Source: Pseudomonadota bacterium (GTDB lineage Bacteria; Myxococcota_A; Polyangia; Polyangiales; Polyangiaceae). Taken from it: DNA of 64,000 nucleotides. Every line of letters begins with the position of its first letter. Within the stretch, counting starts at the first letter, position 1. A program made the translations under genes and the position numbers. Where the stretch lies: assembly GCA_023423895.1 (NCBI GenBank), contig JAFAER010000010.1, positions 25,873 to 89,872 on the forward strand, written 5' to 3'. The notes under the pieces were generated by a model, which saw only the letters and a list, made by a program, of their open reading frames with translations, was not told the DNA's origin and did no database searches. Shown one piece after another: positions 17,976-27,359 of the stretch.

Positions 17976-20900
17976 TCAGGGATTCGGCAGCGATTCGTCG
18001 AGCGGACGCACGAACGTGCTCACGAGCTGGCGCATGACATCGAGGTTGACGACGTACCGTCGGAGCGCCGCGACACCGCCCGGGAAGTCCGGGTTCGGTT
18101 GAGGCTTGCCGTTCGCGAGCGAGAGCTTCGGTGTGCCGTCCGGGTTCAGCACGTAATAGCCCTGCGCGTCGGTCTCGCAGAGGTACGCCTCGAACACGAG
18201 GTTGTTCGCCCAGTCGAGCATGCGCGCGCCGATCGTCTTCTGCTTGTCCGCGCCGAAGATCTTCTCCGTCCCCGTCGTATGGGCGCGGTAGGTGATGCTC
18301 GTCAGCGGGTCGACGAACGTGATCGTCTCCGCCGACGGCCAAGTGACCTGCTCGCTCTCGAGTGCCGTGATGCGCGCATCGTTGATGAAGTCGTTCGACC
18401 AGCTCGTCGGGAAGAACATCGTCCCCCAGACCATCGCGTAGAGCTGCTCGTTCCAGCCGAAGCCCGGGTCGACGATCTTCGGCGTCGCAGGTCGCGTTCC
18501 GAGACCCTCGATGCGGTGCCACTGCGGGTAGACGAGGCTCGCGGTCGGCATGTCCACGCCCGAGGCAGCGTCCGCGTGGGGTGCAAACGACTCCACGTCG
18601 CCGGTCATGAGCGCCGCGAAGAGCCGGCGCGTCTGCTCCGGATAGACGGTAGCGAAGTTGACGTTCTTGTACCGGCCGTCGACGAAGTCGTCCTTCGAGT
18701 TCGAGATGAACGAGTCGAACGCCTCCGCGAGGTAATAGACCGCCCACGTCTTGTCGTAGAACGAGCCGACCTGCTTCTGGTAGTCGGACCACCAGTAGCC
18801 CTTGTCGTAGTCGAAGTCGTTGTGGATGTAGCGTCCCGAGCCGAGCGCGACGCTGAAGTCGTACGCGGTCGTCGCCGGCAGCGGATACGGGTCCGCGGTG
18901 TAGATGTAGTCGAAGAGCCCGGGCGGCTGGATCCCCGGACATTCCGGGTTGGCGGTCGAGCAATAAGCGCCGGGCTCGGGCCGCGTCAGCATGCGTGTGA
19001 AGAGATCGAACCCGACGCTCGCTGCAGTCGCCAGCGGGCCATACAGCCCCTCGTCGAGGAGCTGCGGTGGCGGCTTCGTCGGGTCGTCGACGTCGAGGAC
19101 CATCGCGAACGCGTACGTCTTCGCGATGAGCTGGATCGGGTCGAGGTAATGGCTTTGCGTGCGCGCGACGACGTCCCAGGAATTGAACTGCGTGCGGTTC
19201 CTCCGGAACGCGTCGAGCAGGTAGCGGTTCTCGTACGCGCTCTCGAGGAAGCGGACCTGCTCGTAGGCATCGGCGCCCGCGTCGTACGAGAACGACGGGA
19301 CGTTGCCGCTGTCCGCGTACTCGTCGGACGAGAACATGTAGCCGCGGCGGACCCGCCCACGCGCGTCGACGGCGAGCTTCGTCGTTGCGAACGCCGCGTA
19401 TTGCGGGAACGCGACGAAGTCACGGAGGTCGCGGTAGTCGACGACGTCCATCGGCGCGCCTTTGCAGCTCGTGCCGATCGGTGAATCGGGATCGGCTTTG
19501 CAGTCGTTCAGGAGCCCGAACTCGGACGCGTAACGCGAGTAGTGGAGGAACTTGTATTCCTCACTTCCCGGCTGCGGGAAGTAGACGACGCCGAAGAGGC
19601 CTGGCGAGCTCGTCATCGCGGTGAGCTCCCAGGCCTTCGTCTTGCCGTCGCCGGAGCCGTCGACCGACAGCCCGGGCGCGTCCCAGACGTCGACGACACC
19701 GCCGTAGCCGAAGCGAACCGCTGCGCGGTCGTACTTGCCCATCACGAACATGTCGAGCTGCTGGTCGCCCGGGTAGTCCATCACGCTCGACGTCGCGAAG
19801 CCGCCGATGCCCTTGTCGATCTCCTCCTGGGTGATCGGATCCGAGTAGCGCGGTCCGATGCAGTCCGAGCCGTCCGTCGTGCCCGGAGGGCAAGGCGCCG
19901 TCACCGTCCCGTTCTTGGTGCGGAGCTGCCAGTAGCGCGTGTCGTAGTTCAGCGAGTCGAACGTCCCGGCGAAGTTGTGTCGCAGCCCCACCGAATGACC
20001 GAGCTCGTGCGAGTACACGCTCGCCGCGTATTTCTCCCGGGCCCAGGCATGGACCTTCTTCTTGTGCTCCTGGACCGCGATGGGATCCTTCGTGTCGATC
20101 TTGCCGAACAGCGTCTGCGCCGTCTTGGCGAGACCGATGAGGTGATCGAGCTCCGGGCCCTCACGTCGGCACGAATGCCGCCGCGCGTGCCCGAGCGCGG
20201 CCCGGCGTGCGAGAAGCCGGCGCATCATCGGCGCGGTGCGCGTAAACGGCGACGCGCGTTCGACGACGTCTTTCGTCACTGCCGCGGTCGGATCGACGCC
20301 CGCCATCTGCGCGACCTCGGGTGTGACCATCTTCGCCTCGAGCTCGCTGCCGCGAAGGCGCTGCAGGCGCTGCGCGATCGCGCCGTTGCCCATCCCGAGC
20401 TTGCCGGCCGCGGCGAGCTCCTTCATGCGCTGCTCGTGACGTAGCGGCGCTGGACCCTTTCGCGCGCCTTTCTTCGTTCCGGTCGCGAACGGCGCCATCA
20501 CCTCCGGATCGAAGGCCCCCAGTCGTCCGCTCAGCTCTGCGGCGCTCATCGGCGCCGGGACGCTCTTCGGTCCACCGGGACGGTTCGCCTGGACCCAGTC
20601 CGAGACGTCCTTGCCCGCGATGAACTGGTCGGGTGGCGTGACGCCGTTCAGCAGATCGACGATGTCGACGAGCTGCCCGGCGGCCTTGTCGAGCGTGCCG
20701 CCGTAGATGTTGACGCTGCCGGCGATCTTCTCGCCGCTGAGCGGGTCTTCGGCGTCCATCATGATCCCCCACGGCGCCTGGGCCTGAGGAGACGTGACGT
20801 ACGTGTAGAGGTTGTACCGGAGGTCACCGAGGCGCGGGCTCGTGCCTGCCTTTCCGCACGCGGGATCGTCGCCTTTCGCCGGATCGACCGGGTTGTGGCA

Positions 20901-22346
20901 GAGGACGAACACCTCGGGGACCTCGGCGAGCGTCCCAGCGCCGACGGGCGGGACGAAGTCGTCCGACCAGCGCGCAGGCCAGCCCATCGTCTCTTCGCAA
21001 GCGGCGTCGTTCGTGCGACGGCATTCGGCGAGGCGGCCTGCGAGCACGGCCACACGCAGCGCGTCGCTCCACTGCTTCACGACCTCACGCGACGACTCGA
21101 ACAGCTCCTCGGGGAAGTCGCGGTTGACGTGCCATGGGATGGTCCGGATGTCCCGGTCGCGCAGCGGGATCGTGCACGCGTGGCTCAGCTCGTCGCAGCG
21201 CGAGCCACGACCGACCGTCGCGCATTCGTCCTCCGTCCCGTCCTTGTCGTCGTCGCGGTGCGGGCTCGCGCCTGGTGGCGTCGTCTCGTTCGTCGCGCAC
21301 GCCACGAGCGGCTCGGCGTGGGACTTCTCGTAGAGGTTCCAGCGCGAGGCGAAGCGGTGCCACTTCTCGTCGACGACGCCGTAGCGCCGGTCGTAACCGT
21401 AGCGATCGTTGGTGAAGAACCCGAACATATCCATCCGCGTGCCGTCGAACTCGAGCGGCTCGTAGTCGGTCGGCGTCACGCGCCGGAACGCGAGGCGCAT
21501 CTTCACCTCGCTCGGGTTGCAGTTGATGCGCGGGAAGCTGCCGACGAGCAGGCACGCCGGGAAGTCGCCGAGCTCCTCGTCGTGGACCATCTGCGGAGCG
21601 GCGTACGCCTTGTTCGTGATGTCGAGGTAGCCGGCCTGGAGGTCGAGCGACGGAGCGTCGGGGCTCTCCGGCTCGCTGACGTGGTACGCGATCGGGTCCC
21701 ACTTCACGCCGCCCCACAGCCCGAGTTGCGAGGCTGCGTCGAGATCGTAGGCGTCCGTCACGAGGTTCGTCGACCAGTCGACCCGGATGTACTCGCGCTT
21801 GTTCCAGGGGCGATCGAGGTCGTTTTCCGTGATGACGTTCTGCTCTTCGCCCGTCTCGCTGTTGTAGCGACGGCGAATGTCGAAGTGCTTCTGGATCGCG
21901 AAGCTCGCGACGATCTGCCCATCGGTCGTCGTCCGCGCAGGCGCCTTGCCGTCCTTGCCGATCCGAGGCTCGTCGTCGCGCGGGGCGCCGTTCGTCCCCT
22001 TGCCGTCGGTGCCGTTCACCAGCTCGTAGGCGAGGCGGCCGATCAGCTTCGACTCGGTGATCTCCCAGCGGATGCGAACCGTGGGCTGCGCGTCGGAGCT
22101 CGTGAAGAGGCTCTCCGATCCGGCTCCCGCGGACACGTCGACGATCGTCGTCCGGAAGTAGAATTCGGGGTCGTCCGAGGCATCATCGAGCTTCGGGCCG
22201 ACGAAGAAGGACTTCGGAAGCGCGCCGATCTGAACCTGATTGATCGGGTCACGCTCTCCGGCGCATCCCTGTCCGATCACGACGGAGAGCAGAGCGGCCG
22301 CCGCGAGAAGATGACGAGGCTTGGACCACGTTCGGCGAGACCCCAT
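17976..22346 (-). CDS. Giant metzincin-type zinc metalloprotease, probable lipoprotein
   Basis: 1456 aa. The N-terminal signal ends GQGC, a marginal lipobox. The sequence is long and aromatic-rich without repeats. The catalytic zinc site is HELGHSVGLRH at residues 780-790 (His780, Glu781, His784, His790), matching the metzincin HExxHxxGxxH consensus. It is preceded by the helix EKYAASVYS and followed by NFAGTFDSLNY. A helix ASSVMDYPGD with Met about 70 residues later could be the Met-turn. Large myxobacterial lipoproteins of this type resemble the zinc-dependent DUF5117/DUF4953-like group; that assignment is from memory of the pattern only. Expected role: extracellular protein degradation, perhaps in predation. 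Substrate unknown. Confidence 0.82.
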   Translation of the reverse strand: MGSRRTWSKPRHLLAAAALLSVVIGQGCAGERDPINQVQIGALPKSFFVGPKLDDASDDPEFYFRTTIVDVSAGAGSESLFTSSDAQPTVRIRWEITESKLIGRLAYELVNGTDGKGTNGAPRDDEPRIGKDGKAPARTTTDGQIVASFAIQKHFDIRRRYNSETGEEQNVITENDLDRPWNKREYIRVDWSTNLVTDAYDLDAASQLGLWGGVKWDPIAYHVSEPESPDAPSLDLQAGYLDITNKAYAAPQMVHDEELGDFPACLLVGSFPRINCNPSEVKMRLAFRRVTPTDYEPLEFDGTRMDMFGFFTNDRYGYDRRYGVVDEKWHRFASRWNLYEKSHAEPLVACATNETTPPGASPHRDDDKDGTEDECATVGRGSRCDELSHACTIPLRDRDIRTIPWHVNRDFPEELFESSREVVKQWSDALRVAVLAGRLAECRRTNDAACEETMGWPARWSDDFVPPVGAGTLAEVPEVFVLCHNPVDPAKGDDPACGKAGTSPRLGDLRYNLYTYVTSPQAQAPWGIMMDAEDPLSGEKIAGSVNIYGGTLDKAAGQLVDIVDLLNGVTPPDQFIAGKDVSDWVQANRPGGPKSVPAPMSAAELSGRLGAFDPEVMAPFATGTKKGARKGPAPLRHEQRMKELAAAGKLGMGNGAIAQRLQRLRGSELEAKMVTPEVAQMAGVDPTAAVTKDVVERASPFTRTAPMMRRLLARRAALGHARRHSCRREGPELDHLIGLAKTAQTLFGKIDTKDPIAVQEHKKKVHAWAREKYAASVYSHELGHSVGLRHNFAGTFDSLNYDTRYWQLRTKNGTVTAPCPPGTTDGSDCIGPRYSDPITQEEIDKGIGGFATSSVMDYPGDQQLDMFVMGKYDRAAVRFGYGGVVDVWDAPGLSVDGSGDGKTKAWELTAMTSSPGLFGVVYFPQPGSEEYKFLHYSRYASEFGLLNDCKADPDSPIGTSCKGAPMDVVDYRDLRDFVAFPQYAAFATTKLAVDARGRVRRGYMFSSDEYADSGNVPSFSYDAGADAYEQVRFLESAYENRYLLDAFRRNRTQFNSWDVVARTQSHYLDPIQLIAKTYAFAMVLDVDDPTKPPPQLLDEGLYGPLATAASVGFDLFTRMLTRPEPGAYCSTANPECPGIQPPGLFDYIYTADPYPLPATTAYDFSVALGSGRYIHNDFDYDKGYWWSDYQKQVGSFYDKTWAVYYLAEAFDSFISNSKDDFVDGRYKNVNFATVYPEQTRRLFAALMTGDVESFAPHADAASGVDMPTASLVYPQWHRIEGLGTRPATPKIVDPGFGWNEQLYAMVWGTMFFPTSWSNDFINDARITALESEQVTWPSAETITFVDPLTSITYRAHTTGTEKIFGADKQKTIGARMLDWANNLVFEAYLCETDAQGYYVLNPDGTPKLSLANGKPQPNPDFPGGVAALRRYVVNLDVMRQLVSTFVRPLDESLPNP

Positions 22347-22511
22347 GCTCCTCCACCCACCCTTCGCCCCGGCCCCGCGTCCGACGCGGCACCCTCGAGG
22401 GCGGCGGCATGTAGCACGAGGCGCCGAAGGTGCCAGTTACCGGAGCTAACCGCGCGAGATCTCGCACGAGACGCGCGCGGCGCCACGCGTGATAGCGTCG
22501 CGACCAGGCCA

Positions 22512-23564
22512 GTGGGGCTGACCCATCCTCCGCGTTCGATCCGCACCCTGACCGTGAGCGCTCTTGCCGCGGGCGTCGCCGTGGTGTGCACGTCGCTGTC
22601 GTTGGCAGCGGCGCCCGCGGGTGCAGAGCCGCTCCGGATCGAGCTGACGGCGCCGCCGTCGTGCCCGACACGTCCGACGCTCGCCGAGCGTATTCGCTCG
22701 CATACCCCTCGCGTCCGCGAAGCGTCCGCGGCCGAGAGCTCGCGTGCGCTCCGCGTGGTGGTCACCTCCGAAGGCGACCGGTTCGTCGGCGAGCTGCGGC
22801 TGGTCGAAGAGGGCGAGGCGCTCGAACGTCGCGTTCCCGGCAGGACGTGCGAAGAGGTCCTCGCCGCGGTCGCCCTCATCACGGCGCTCGCGATCGATCC
22901 GCTGGCGAGCGCCGTTCCCTCCGAAGCCGGCATGTCGATCGAAGAAGACGCTGGTCATGTGCCGGACTCGGCCCCGTTTCGTCCGACCGCGCCCGAGCTC
23001 GACGCCGGACGTCCTCTGCCCGAGCCGGGGCGTCGACATGTGCACGCCAGGGTAGGCGTCTCGCTCGATGCTCAAGGCATGGGCGAGCTCGTACTGGGCC
23101 GGAGCGTCTGGCTCGAAGGAGCGCTCGCCACGCGCCTGTCTCCCGCGTTACGCGTCCGGCTCTCGCGCACGCAGTCCTTCACCGAGGAGCACAGCGGGCG
23201 GCCCGCGCACTTCCATCTCACGACGGCCGCGCTCGATGCATGTTTCACGGCGGCCCGGTCGAGAGGAGGGCTCGAGCACGTCGGCACGCTCGAGCTACGG
23301 CCGTGCGTAATGATCGCAGGCGGCGTGCTCGAAGGAGCATCGGCCGCGTTCGGGGTGCAGCGGATGCCGCGGCCGTGGGCGTCACTCGGCGCCATGCTCC
23401 AGGGCCGGTGGGCGTTCTACGGTCCGCTCGAGCTCGAGGCTGCGCTCGGGCTCGGCCTGCCTCTCGTCCGCGACAACTTCTTCTTCCTCCCGCGCGACGA
23501 TGTGTACCGTGCGCCTGGCGTGGTGCTCCTCGGGAACGTGGGTGTCGGAACGACATTTTGGTGA
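22512..23564 (+). CDS. Secreted protein with probable C-terminal barrel
   Basis: 350 aa from GTG 22512 (GTG 22554 also possible). A signal peptide ends APAGA-EPL. The first ~130 mature residues hold SCPTRPTLAERIRSHTPRVR and a CEEVLAAVALITALAID helix with two cysteines. The last ~170 residues alternate like beta strands (RHVHARVGVSL, GELVLGRSVWLEGALATRL) and end GVGTTFW with an aromatic terminus. This layout recurs next to ECF sigma factors in myxobacteria. I do not recognise a named function. It is divergent from the metalloprotease and 50 bp upstream of the sigma factor, so probably in its operon. Confidence 0.7.
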   Translation: MGLTHPPRSIRTLTVSALAAGVAVVCTSLSLAAAPAGAEPLRIELTAPPSCPTRPTLAERIRSHTPRVREASAAESSRALRVVVTSEGDRFVGELRLVEEGEALERRVPGRTCEEVLAAVALITALAIDPLASAVPSEAGMSIEEDAGHVPDSAPFRPTAPELDAGRPLPEPGRRHVHARVGVSLDAQGMGELVLGRSVWLEGALATRLSPALRVRLSRTQSFTEEHSGRPAHFHLTTAALDACFTAARSRGGLEHVGTLELRPCVMIAGGVLEGASAAFGVQRMPRPWASLGAMLQGRWAFYGPLELEAALGLGLPLVRDNFFFLPRDDVYRAPGVVLLGNVGVGTTFW

Positions 23565-23614
23565 CCGCTGGCGCTCGCGCGACCTTTTCGTGATCGTGGA
23601 CGACGGGTCCGGCC

Positions 23615-24208
23615 ATGGCGTTTCGGACGAGGAACAACGTGAGCACGGCTTCGACCAGCGCCCTCGCGGGTGCCGGCGAGGCGACGATGGCGTGCGCCGA
23701 CGACGCGCGTCTTCGCCGTCTCGTCCGCGACCATCACGACTTCGTGTGGCGTTCGCTTCGCCGCATGGGTGTCCCCGAGAGCGCGACCGAGGACGCGACG
23801 CAGCAGGTCTTCCTCGTCCTCTCGCGGAAGCTGGCCGACGTCCCCGTCGACAGCGAGCGGAGCTTCCTGTTCGGCACCGTCGTTCGGGTGGCGTCCGATG
23901 CGCGGCGAACGCAGGCGCGACGCCGCGAGGTCCACGGCGCGGACATCGACGACAAGCCGGACGAGTCACCGAGCGCGGAGGCGATCCTCGACGAGAAGAA
24001 GGCGCGAGCGATGCTCGACGAGATCCTCCACTCGATGAGCGAGGACCTCCGAGCGGTCTTCGTCCTGTTCGAGATCGAGGAGCTCCAAGCGTCCGAGATC
24101 GCCGAGCTGCTCGGGATCCCGACGGGGACCGTCGCGTCGCGCCTCCGCCGTGCGCGAGAGCATTTCCACGCTGCGGCCAATCGACTGAAACGCACGAGGC
24201 AACCGTGA
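23615..24208 (+). CDS. ECF-type RNA polymerase sigma factor
   Basis: 197 aa; ATG 23687 inside the frame may be the real start since residues 1-24 look unlike sigma factors. Region 2: LVRDHHDFVWRSLRRMGV, ATEDATQQVFLVL and RSFLFGTVVRVASDARR. Region 4: MSEDLRAVFVLFEIEELQAS, EIAELLGIPTGTVASRLRRA with its helix-turn-helix. This fits extracytoplasmic-function sigma factors, which direct polymerase to a small regulon on an envelope signal. Its stop overlaps the next GTG, as for a sigma/anti-sigma pair. Confidence 0.9.
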   Translation: MAFRTRNNVSTASTSALAGAGEATMACADDARLRRLVRDHHDFVWRSLRRMGVPESATEDATQQVFLVLSRKLADVPVDSERSFLFGTVVRVASDARRTQARRREVHGADIDDKPDESPSAEAILDEKKARAMLDEILHSMSEDLRAVFVLFEIEELQASEIAELLGIPTGTVASRLRRAREHFHAAANRLKRTRQP

Positions 24209-24957
24209 ATCCCGAGCCCCTCACTCCGCTCGTGAAGCGAGACGACGATCCGTTCGAGCGCGCATTGCTCCGCGCAGGGCAGCGCGAACGAGCTCCTCGA
24301 GGCGCCGATCGGCGGCTGTTGGCGGCGCTCGGCGTAGGTGGCGGCGGCGCGCTCGCGGGCTTCCTCGCCCGGTACACGCCGAAAATGGGCGGCAAAGGAC
24401 TCCTCGCGACGATCGCGGCATCGGTCGCCGTCGTCGGAGCAGCGGGCTGGGTCGTGTCGTCGTCCGACGCAAGAGCGCCGAGCGCGAACGTGGTGCCGAC
24501 CGCGTCCGCGACACCGCCGGCGCCGGTGCCGTCCGCCGCCGAGAACCCCATCGAGGCATTGCCGTCCACGCGTGTCGAGGACCTGCCTTCGTCCCAACTG
24601 GCGCCCAAGCCGACGACGAAGTCACCAGGCGCGTCGCCTCCGGCCGCCCCGACGGCGACCGTCGCCGACGGAACACCGAACCTCGCGCGCGAGATCGAGC
24701 TCGTGCAGGGCGCTCGTTCCGCGCTCGGTCGAGGTGATGCGAGCGAGACGCTCCGCATGCTGGACGTCCACGACCGCGAGTTTCCGAGTGGGACGCTCGG
24801 TCCGGAGTCTCGCGTGCTCCGCATCGAGGCGCTCATCCACGCCGGTGGCGATCGGAACATCAAACGCGCGAATGCGCTCGGCGATGCCTTCCTCGCGGAG
24901 CATCCGAGCGGCCCTCAGGCGCGCCGCGTGCGAACCGTGCTCGGTCGCTCGCACTGA
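24205..24957 (+). CDS. Membrane-anchored partner of the ECF sigma factor, TPR-like outer domain
   Basis: 250 aa from GTG 24205, overlapping the sigma stop by 4 bases. The short cytoplasmic N-terminus (about 70 aa, Arg-rich) precedes one membrane helix (LLATIAASVAVVGAAGWVV, ~75-93). Then come a Pro/Ala/Ser linker and a C-terminal helical pair (EIELVQGARSALGRGDASET, ALGDAFLAEHPSG) like TPR/YfiO-type repeats. Position and topology suggest a regulator or anti-sigma factor, though the N-terminus lacks the zinc-binding HxxxCxxC of classical anti-sigmas. Role inferred from context. Confidence 0.75.
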   Translation: MNPEPLTPLVKRDDDPFERALLRAGQRERAPRGADRRLLAALGVGGGGALAGFLARYTPKMGGKGLLATIAASVAVVGAAGWVVSSSDARAPSANVVPTASATPPAPVPSAAENPIEALPSTRVEDLPSSQLAPKPTTKSPGASPPAAPTATVADGTPNLAREIELVQGARSALGRGDASETLRMLDVHDREFPSGTLGPESRVLRIEALIHAGGDRNIKRANALGDAFLAEHPSGPQARRVRTVLGRSH

Positions 24958-25032
24958 CGTCGTCGGTAGGTCCGGTGAAATTCCGTGATCGCGGGGCGAG
25001 GGGTCGGCCATAGCGTGGGCGTGGAAGTTCGG

Positions 25033-26193
25033 ATGACCCGCGTTCTCGGCGGCGTGTTCGCGTTGGCCCTCGGCGTGACGCTGTCGAGCGCATGCAGCTC
25101 GCCAGTGGCGCTCGGCGGATTCGTCGAGACGGACACCGCGCCCCCGCTGCCCGAAGCCGGCGCATCGGAGCCGGACGCGAACGAGCTCCGTCCGCTGTGC
25201 AAGGCCGCCGACTGCCCTGCGCCGTACACGACGTGCTCCGACGATGCGTTCCGGTGCGAGACGAACATCGACACCGACAACGCGAACTGCGGAGCGTGCG
25301 GGGTCGTGTGTCCGAACGGCCCCGAGGTGAAGGACGTCTTCGGCGCCGAATGGTTCTGCCAGTCAGGCGCATGCAAGATGGCCTGCGACCCGCAGGGCCA
25401 CATGGCCGACTGCAACGCGGACGTCGCCGACGGATGCGAGTCGGATCTCCGATGTGACGCCGACAATTGCGGCGCATGCGGAGTCAAATGTCCGGACGGC
25501 CTTCTCTGCATCCGAGGCAACTGCGGCTGTCCTTCGGGTCTCACGGCTTGCGGCGAAGCCTGCGCCGCCGACTGCGTCGATCTGCGGAACGACGACTTCA
25601 ACTGTGGCAAGTGCGGGGAGGAGTGCCCGTTCACCTGGGATCCGCCCTTCCCGCCGCCGGGGATGAGAAGAGGCTGCGGAGGCTCGCAGTGCGACGTCCT
25701 CAAGTGCGAGAACGGGTTCGCCGACTGCAACAACGACACGAACAGCCCCGACACCGACGGATGTGAGGTCTCGCTCGCCGACGACGCCCAGAACTGCGGC
25801 GCATGCGGAAAGGCGTGCGCCCCGGGGCAGCGGTGCGAGAACGGCAGGTGCGAATGCGGTCCGAAAGAGACCGCATGCCCGGGCTTCGGCACGACCGTGA
25901 ACTGCGCCGAGCTCGACTCCGATCCGCGGAACTGCGGAGTGTGCGGGAACGTTTGTCCGGGCGTCTACGACGGCTCCGGCAAGGCCGTGTGCCGCCTCGG
26001 GCATTGCGAGATCGAGTGCAAGAGCGGCTACGCCGACTGCGATGGCCGCGTCGACAATGGTTGCGAGACGCACGTCGCAGCCGATCCACGGAACTGCGGA
26101 GCGTGCGGGGCACAGTGCGATCTGTCGTTCGGGCAGCCATGTGTTGCCGGAGCGTGCCGAACGGCGCCGTGCGCCCCAGGAGAAGCGCGATGA
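25033..26193 (+). CDS. Cys-rich lipoprotein, first of five coupled genes
   Basis: 386 aa from ATG 25033, giving a signal peptide with lipobox LSSAC. The mature chain is built from repeated NCGACG.xC units (for example TDNANCGACGVVCPNG, DAQNCGACGKACAPGQRC, DPRNCGACGAQCDLS), spaced about 40-60 residues and alternating with C..GFADCN.D..DGCE blocks. These tandem Cys modules are typical of myxobacterial surface lipoproteins and probably form stacked disulfide loops. Its stop overlaps the next ATG with AGGAGA just upstream. Confidence 0.85.
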   Translation: MTRVLGGVFALALGVTLSSACSSPVALGGFVETDTAPPLPEAGASEPDANELRPLCKAADCPAPYTTCSDDAFRCETNIDTDNANCGACGVVCPNGPEVKDVFGAEWFCQSGACKMACDPQGHMADCNADVADGCESDLRCDADNCGACGVKCPDGLLCIRGNCGCPSGLTACGEACAADCVDLRNDDFNCGKCGEECPFTWDPPFPPPGMRRGCGGSQCDVLKCENGFADCNNDTNSPDTDGCEVSLADDAQNCGACGKACAPGQRCENGRCECGPKETACPGFGTTVNCAELDSDPRNCGVCGNVCPGVYDGSGKAVCRLGHCEIECKSGYADCDGRVDNGCETHVAADPRNCGACGAQCDLSFGQPCVAGACRTAPCAPGEAR

Positions 26194-27359
26194 AGGCGCG
26201 TGGCATGATGGTGCGCGTCGGGGTCATCGCGACGGCGGTCGCGAACCTCTGGTGCTCGTCCGAAGACGACGCAACACCGCCGCCCGCTGCCGACGGCGGC
26301 GCCGACACGGGCGCGCCCAACGACGCTGGGCATACCGACATGGACGATTCGGGCCTGCCGCAGGTCGCGACGTGCAACGAGGCGTTCTGCCGAGTCACGC
26401 CGCCCGGAGCAGAAACCGTCGCGCTCGATGGCGTCCTCGCGAAGAGCCCGAGCGACGTCTGGATCGTCGGCAGTACGGGATACGCGGCACGCTTCGACGG
26501 CACGACGTGGCAGCGGGTCGCGACAGGCACGAAGGCCACCATCTTCGCCGTCGCCGGCAGCGCCGACGGAACGGTGTGGGGCGCGAGCGGAGGGGACTCG
26601 TTCCTCGTCCTGAGCCGACAGGCCGACGGCGGTGTCGAGAGCGTGGACGGCGGATTCAGCGGCATCGTGCGAGCGATCGCGACGGTCGGAGCAAAAGAGG
26701 CGTGGGCCGTCGGCGACGCGTTCATGAACTTCTTCGAAGATCCTCCGCCGCCCATCGACTTCATCTGGCGTTACGCGCCGACGCCAGGCGGCGCAGAGAG
26801 CGACTGGAGCTGGCAGCCGGTGTCACCTCCGTGCCCCGCCGGGGAGTTCGAGCAGCCGGAATGTTTGAAGCTCAACGCCGTCTGGACGGAGAGCCCACAG
26901 CGCGTGTGGTTCGCGGGCGACGAAGGAAAGATCTTCCGCGCCGACACGAGCGCGCTCGATGCCGGCGGCGATGAGCCAGGCCGCCTCGAGCTCGAAGAGA
27001 TGAACTCGAGCTCGCTCCGTAACCTCGAGTCGCTCTGGGGCTTCGGACCGAGCGACGTATGGGCCGTCGGAGCTCAAGGCGTCATCCGTCACTATGCGGG
27101 CGGAGATGCCTGGACCGTCGTGCCGTCTCCGGTCACGGCGGATCTGCATGCCGTCTGGGGCTCGCGCACGGACGACGTCTGGGCCGCCGGCGACGACGGT
27201 GTCGTCCTTCACTGGGACGGCAACGCGTGGAGCGTGGTGCCCACGCCGTACGACACGGAGATCCGTCCTCGCCTGTACGCGATCTCGGGAGCGCGAGGTG
27301 CCGTGTGGATCGCCGGAGAAGGAACGCTCCTCCGCACGCTCGAAGGGGCTGACCGATGA
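26190..27359 (+). CDS. Beta-propeller lipoprotein, second of five
   Basis: 389 aa starting in the ATGA overlap with the gene before; AGGAGA at 26178-26183 is its ribosome site. The signal ends ANLWC, a weak lipobox, followed by an Asp/Ala/Gly linker. The rest has propeller blades of the form SPSDVWIVGSTGYAARFDGT, GPSDVWAVGAQGVIRHY and TDDVWAAGDDGVVLHWDGN, about seven in all. Such WAVG blades give a secreted propeller that usually binds proteins or glycans. No catalytic residues recognised. Confidence 0.82.
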   Translation: MKARGMMVRVGVIATAVANLWCSSEDDATPPPAADGGADTGAPNDAGHTDMDDSGLPQVATCNEAFCRVTPPGAETVALDGVLAKSPSDVWIVGSTGYAARFDGTTWQRVATGTKATIFAVAGSADGTVWGASGGDSFLVLSRQADGGVESVDGGFSGIVRAIATVGAKEAWAVGDAFMNFFEDPPPPIDFIWRYAPTPGGAESDWSWQPVSPPCPAGEFEQPECLKLNAVWTESPQRVWFAGDEGKIFRADTSALDAGGDEPGRLELEEMNSSSLRNLESLWGFGPSDVWAVGAQGVIRHYAGGDAWTVVPSPVTADLHAVWGSRTDDVWAAGDDGVVLHWDGNAWSVVPTPYDTEIRPRLYAISGARGAVWIAGEGTLLRTLEGADR

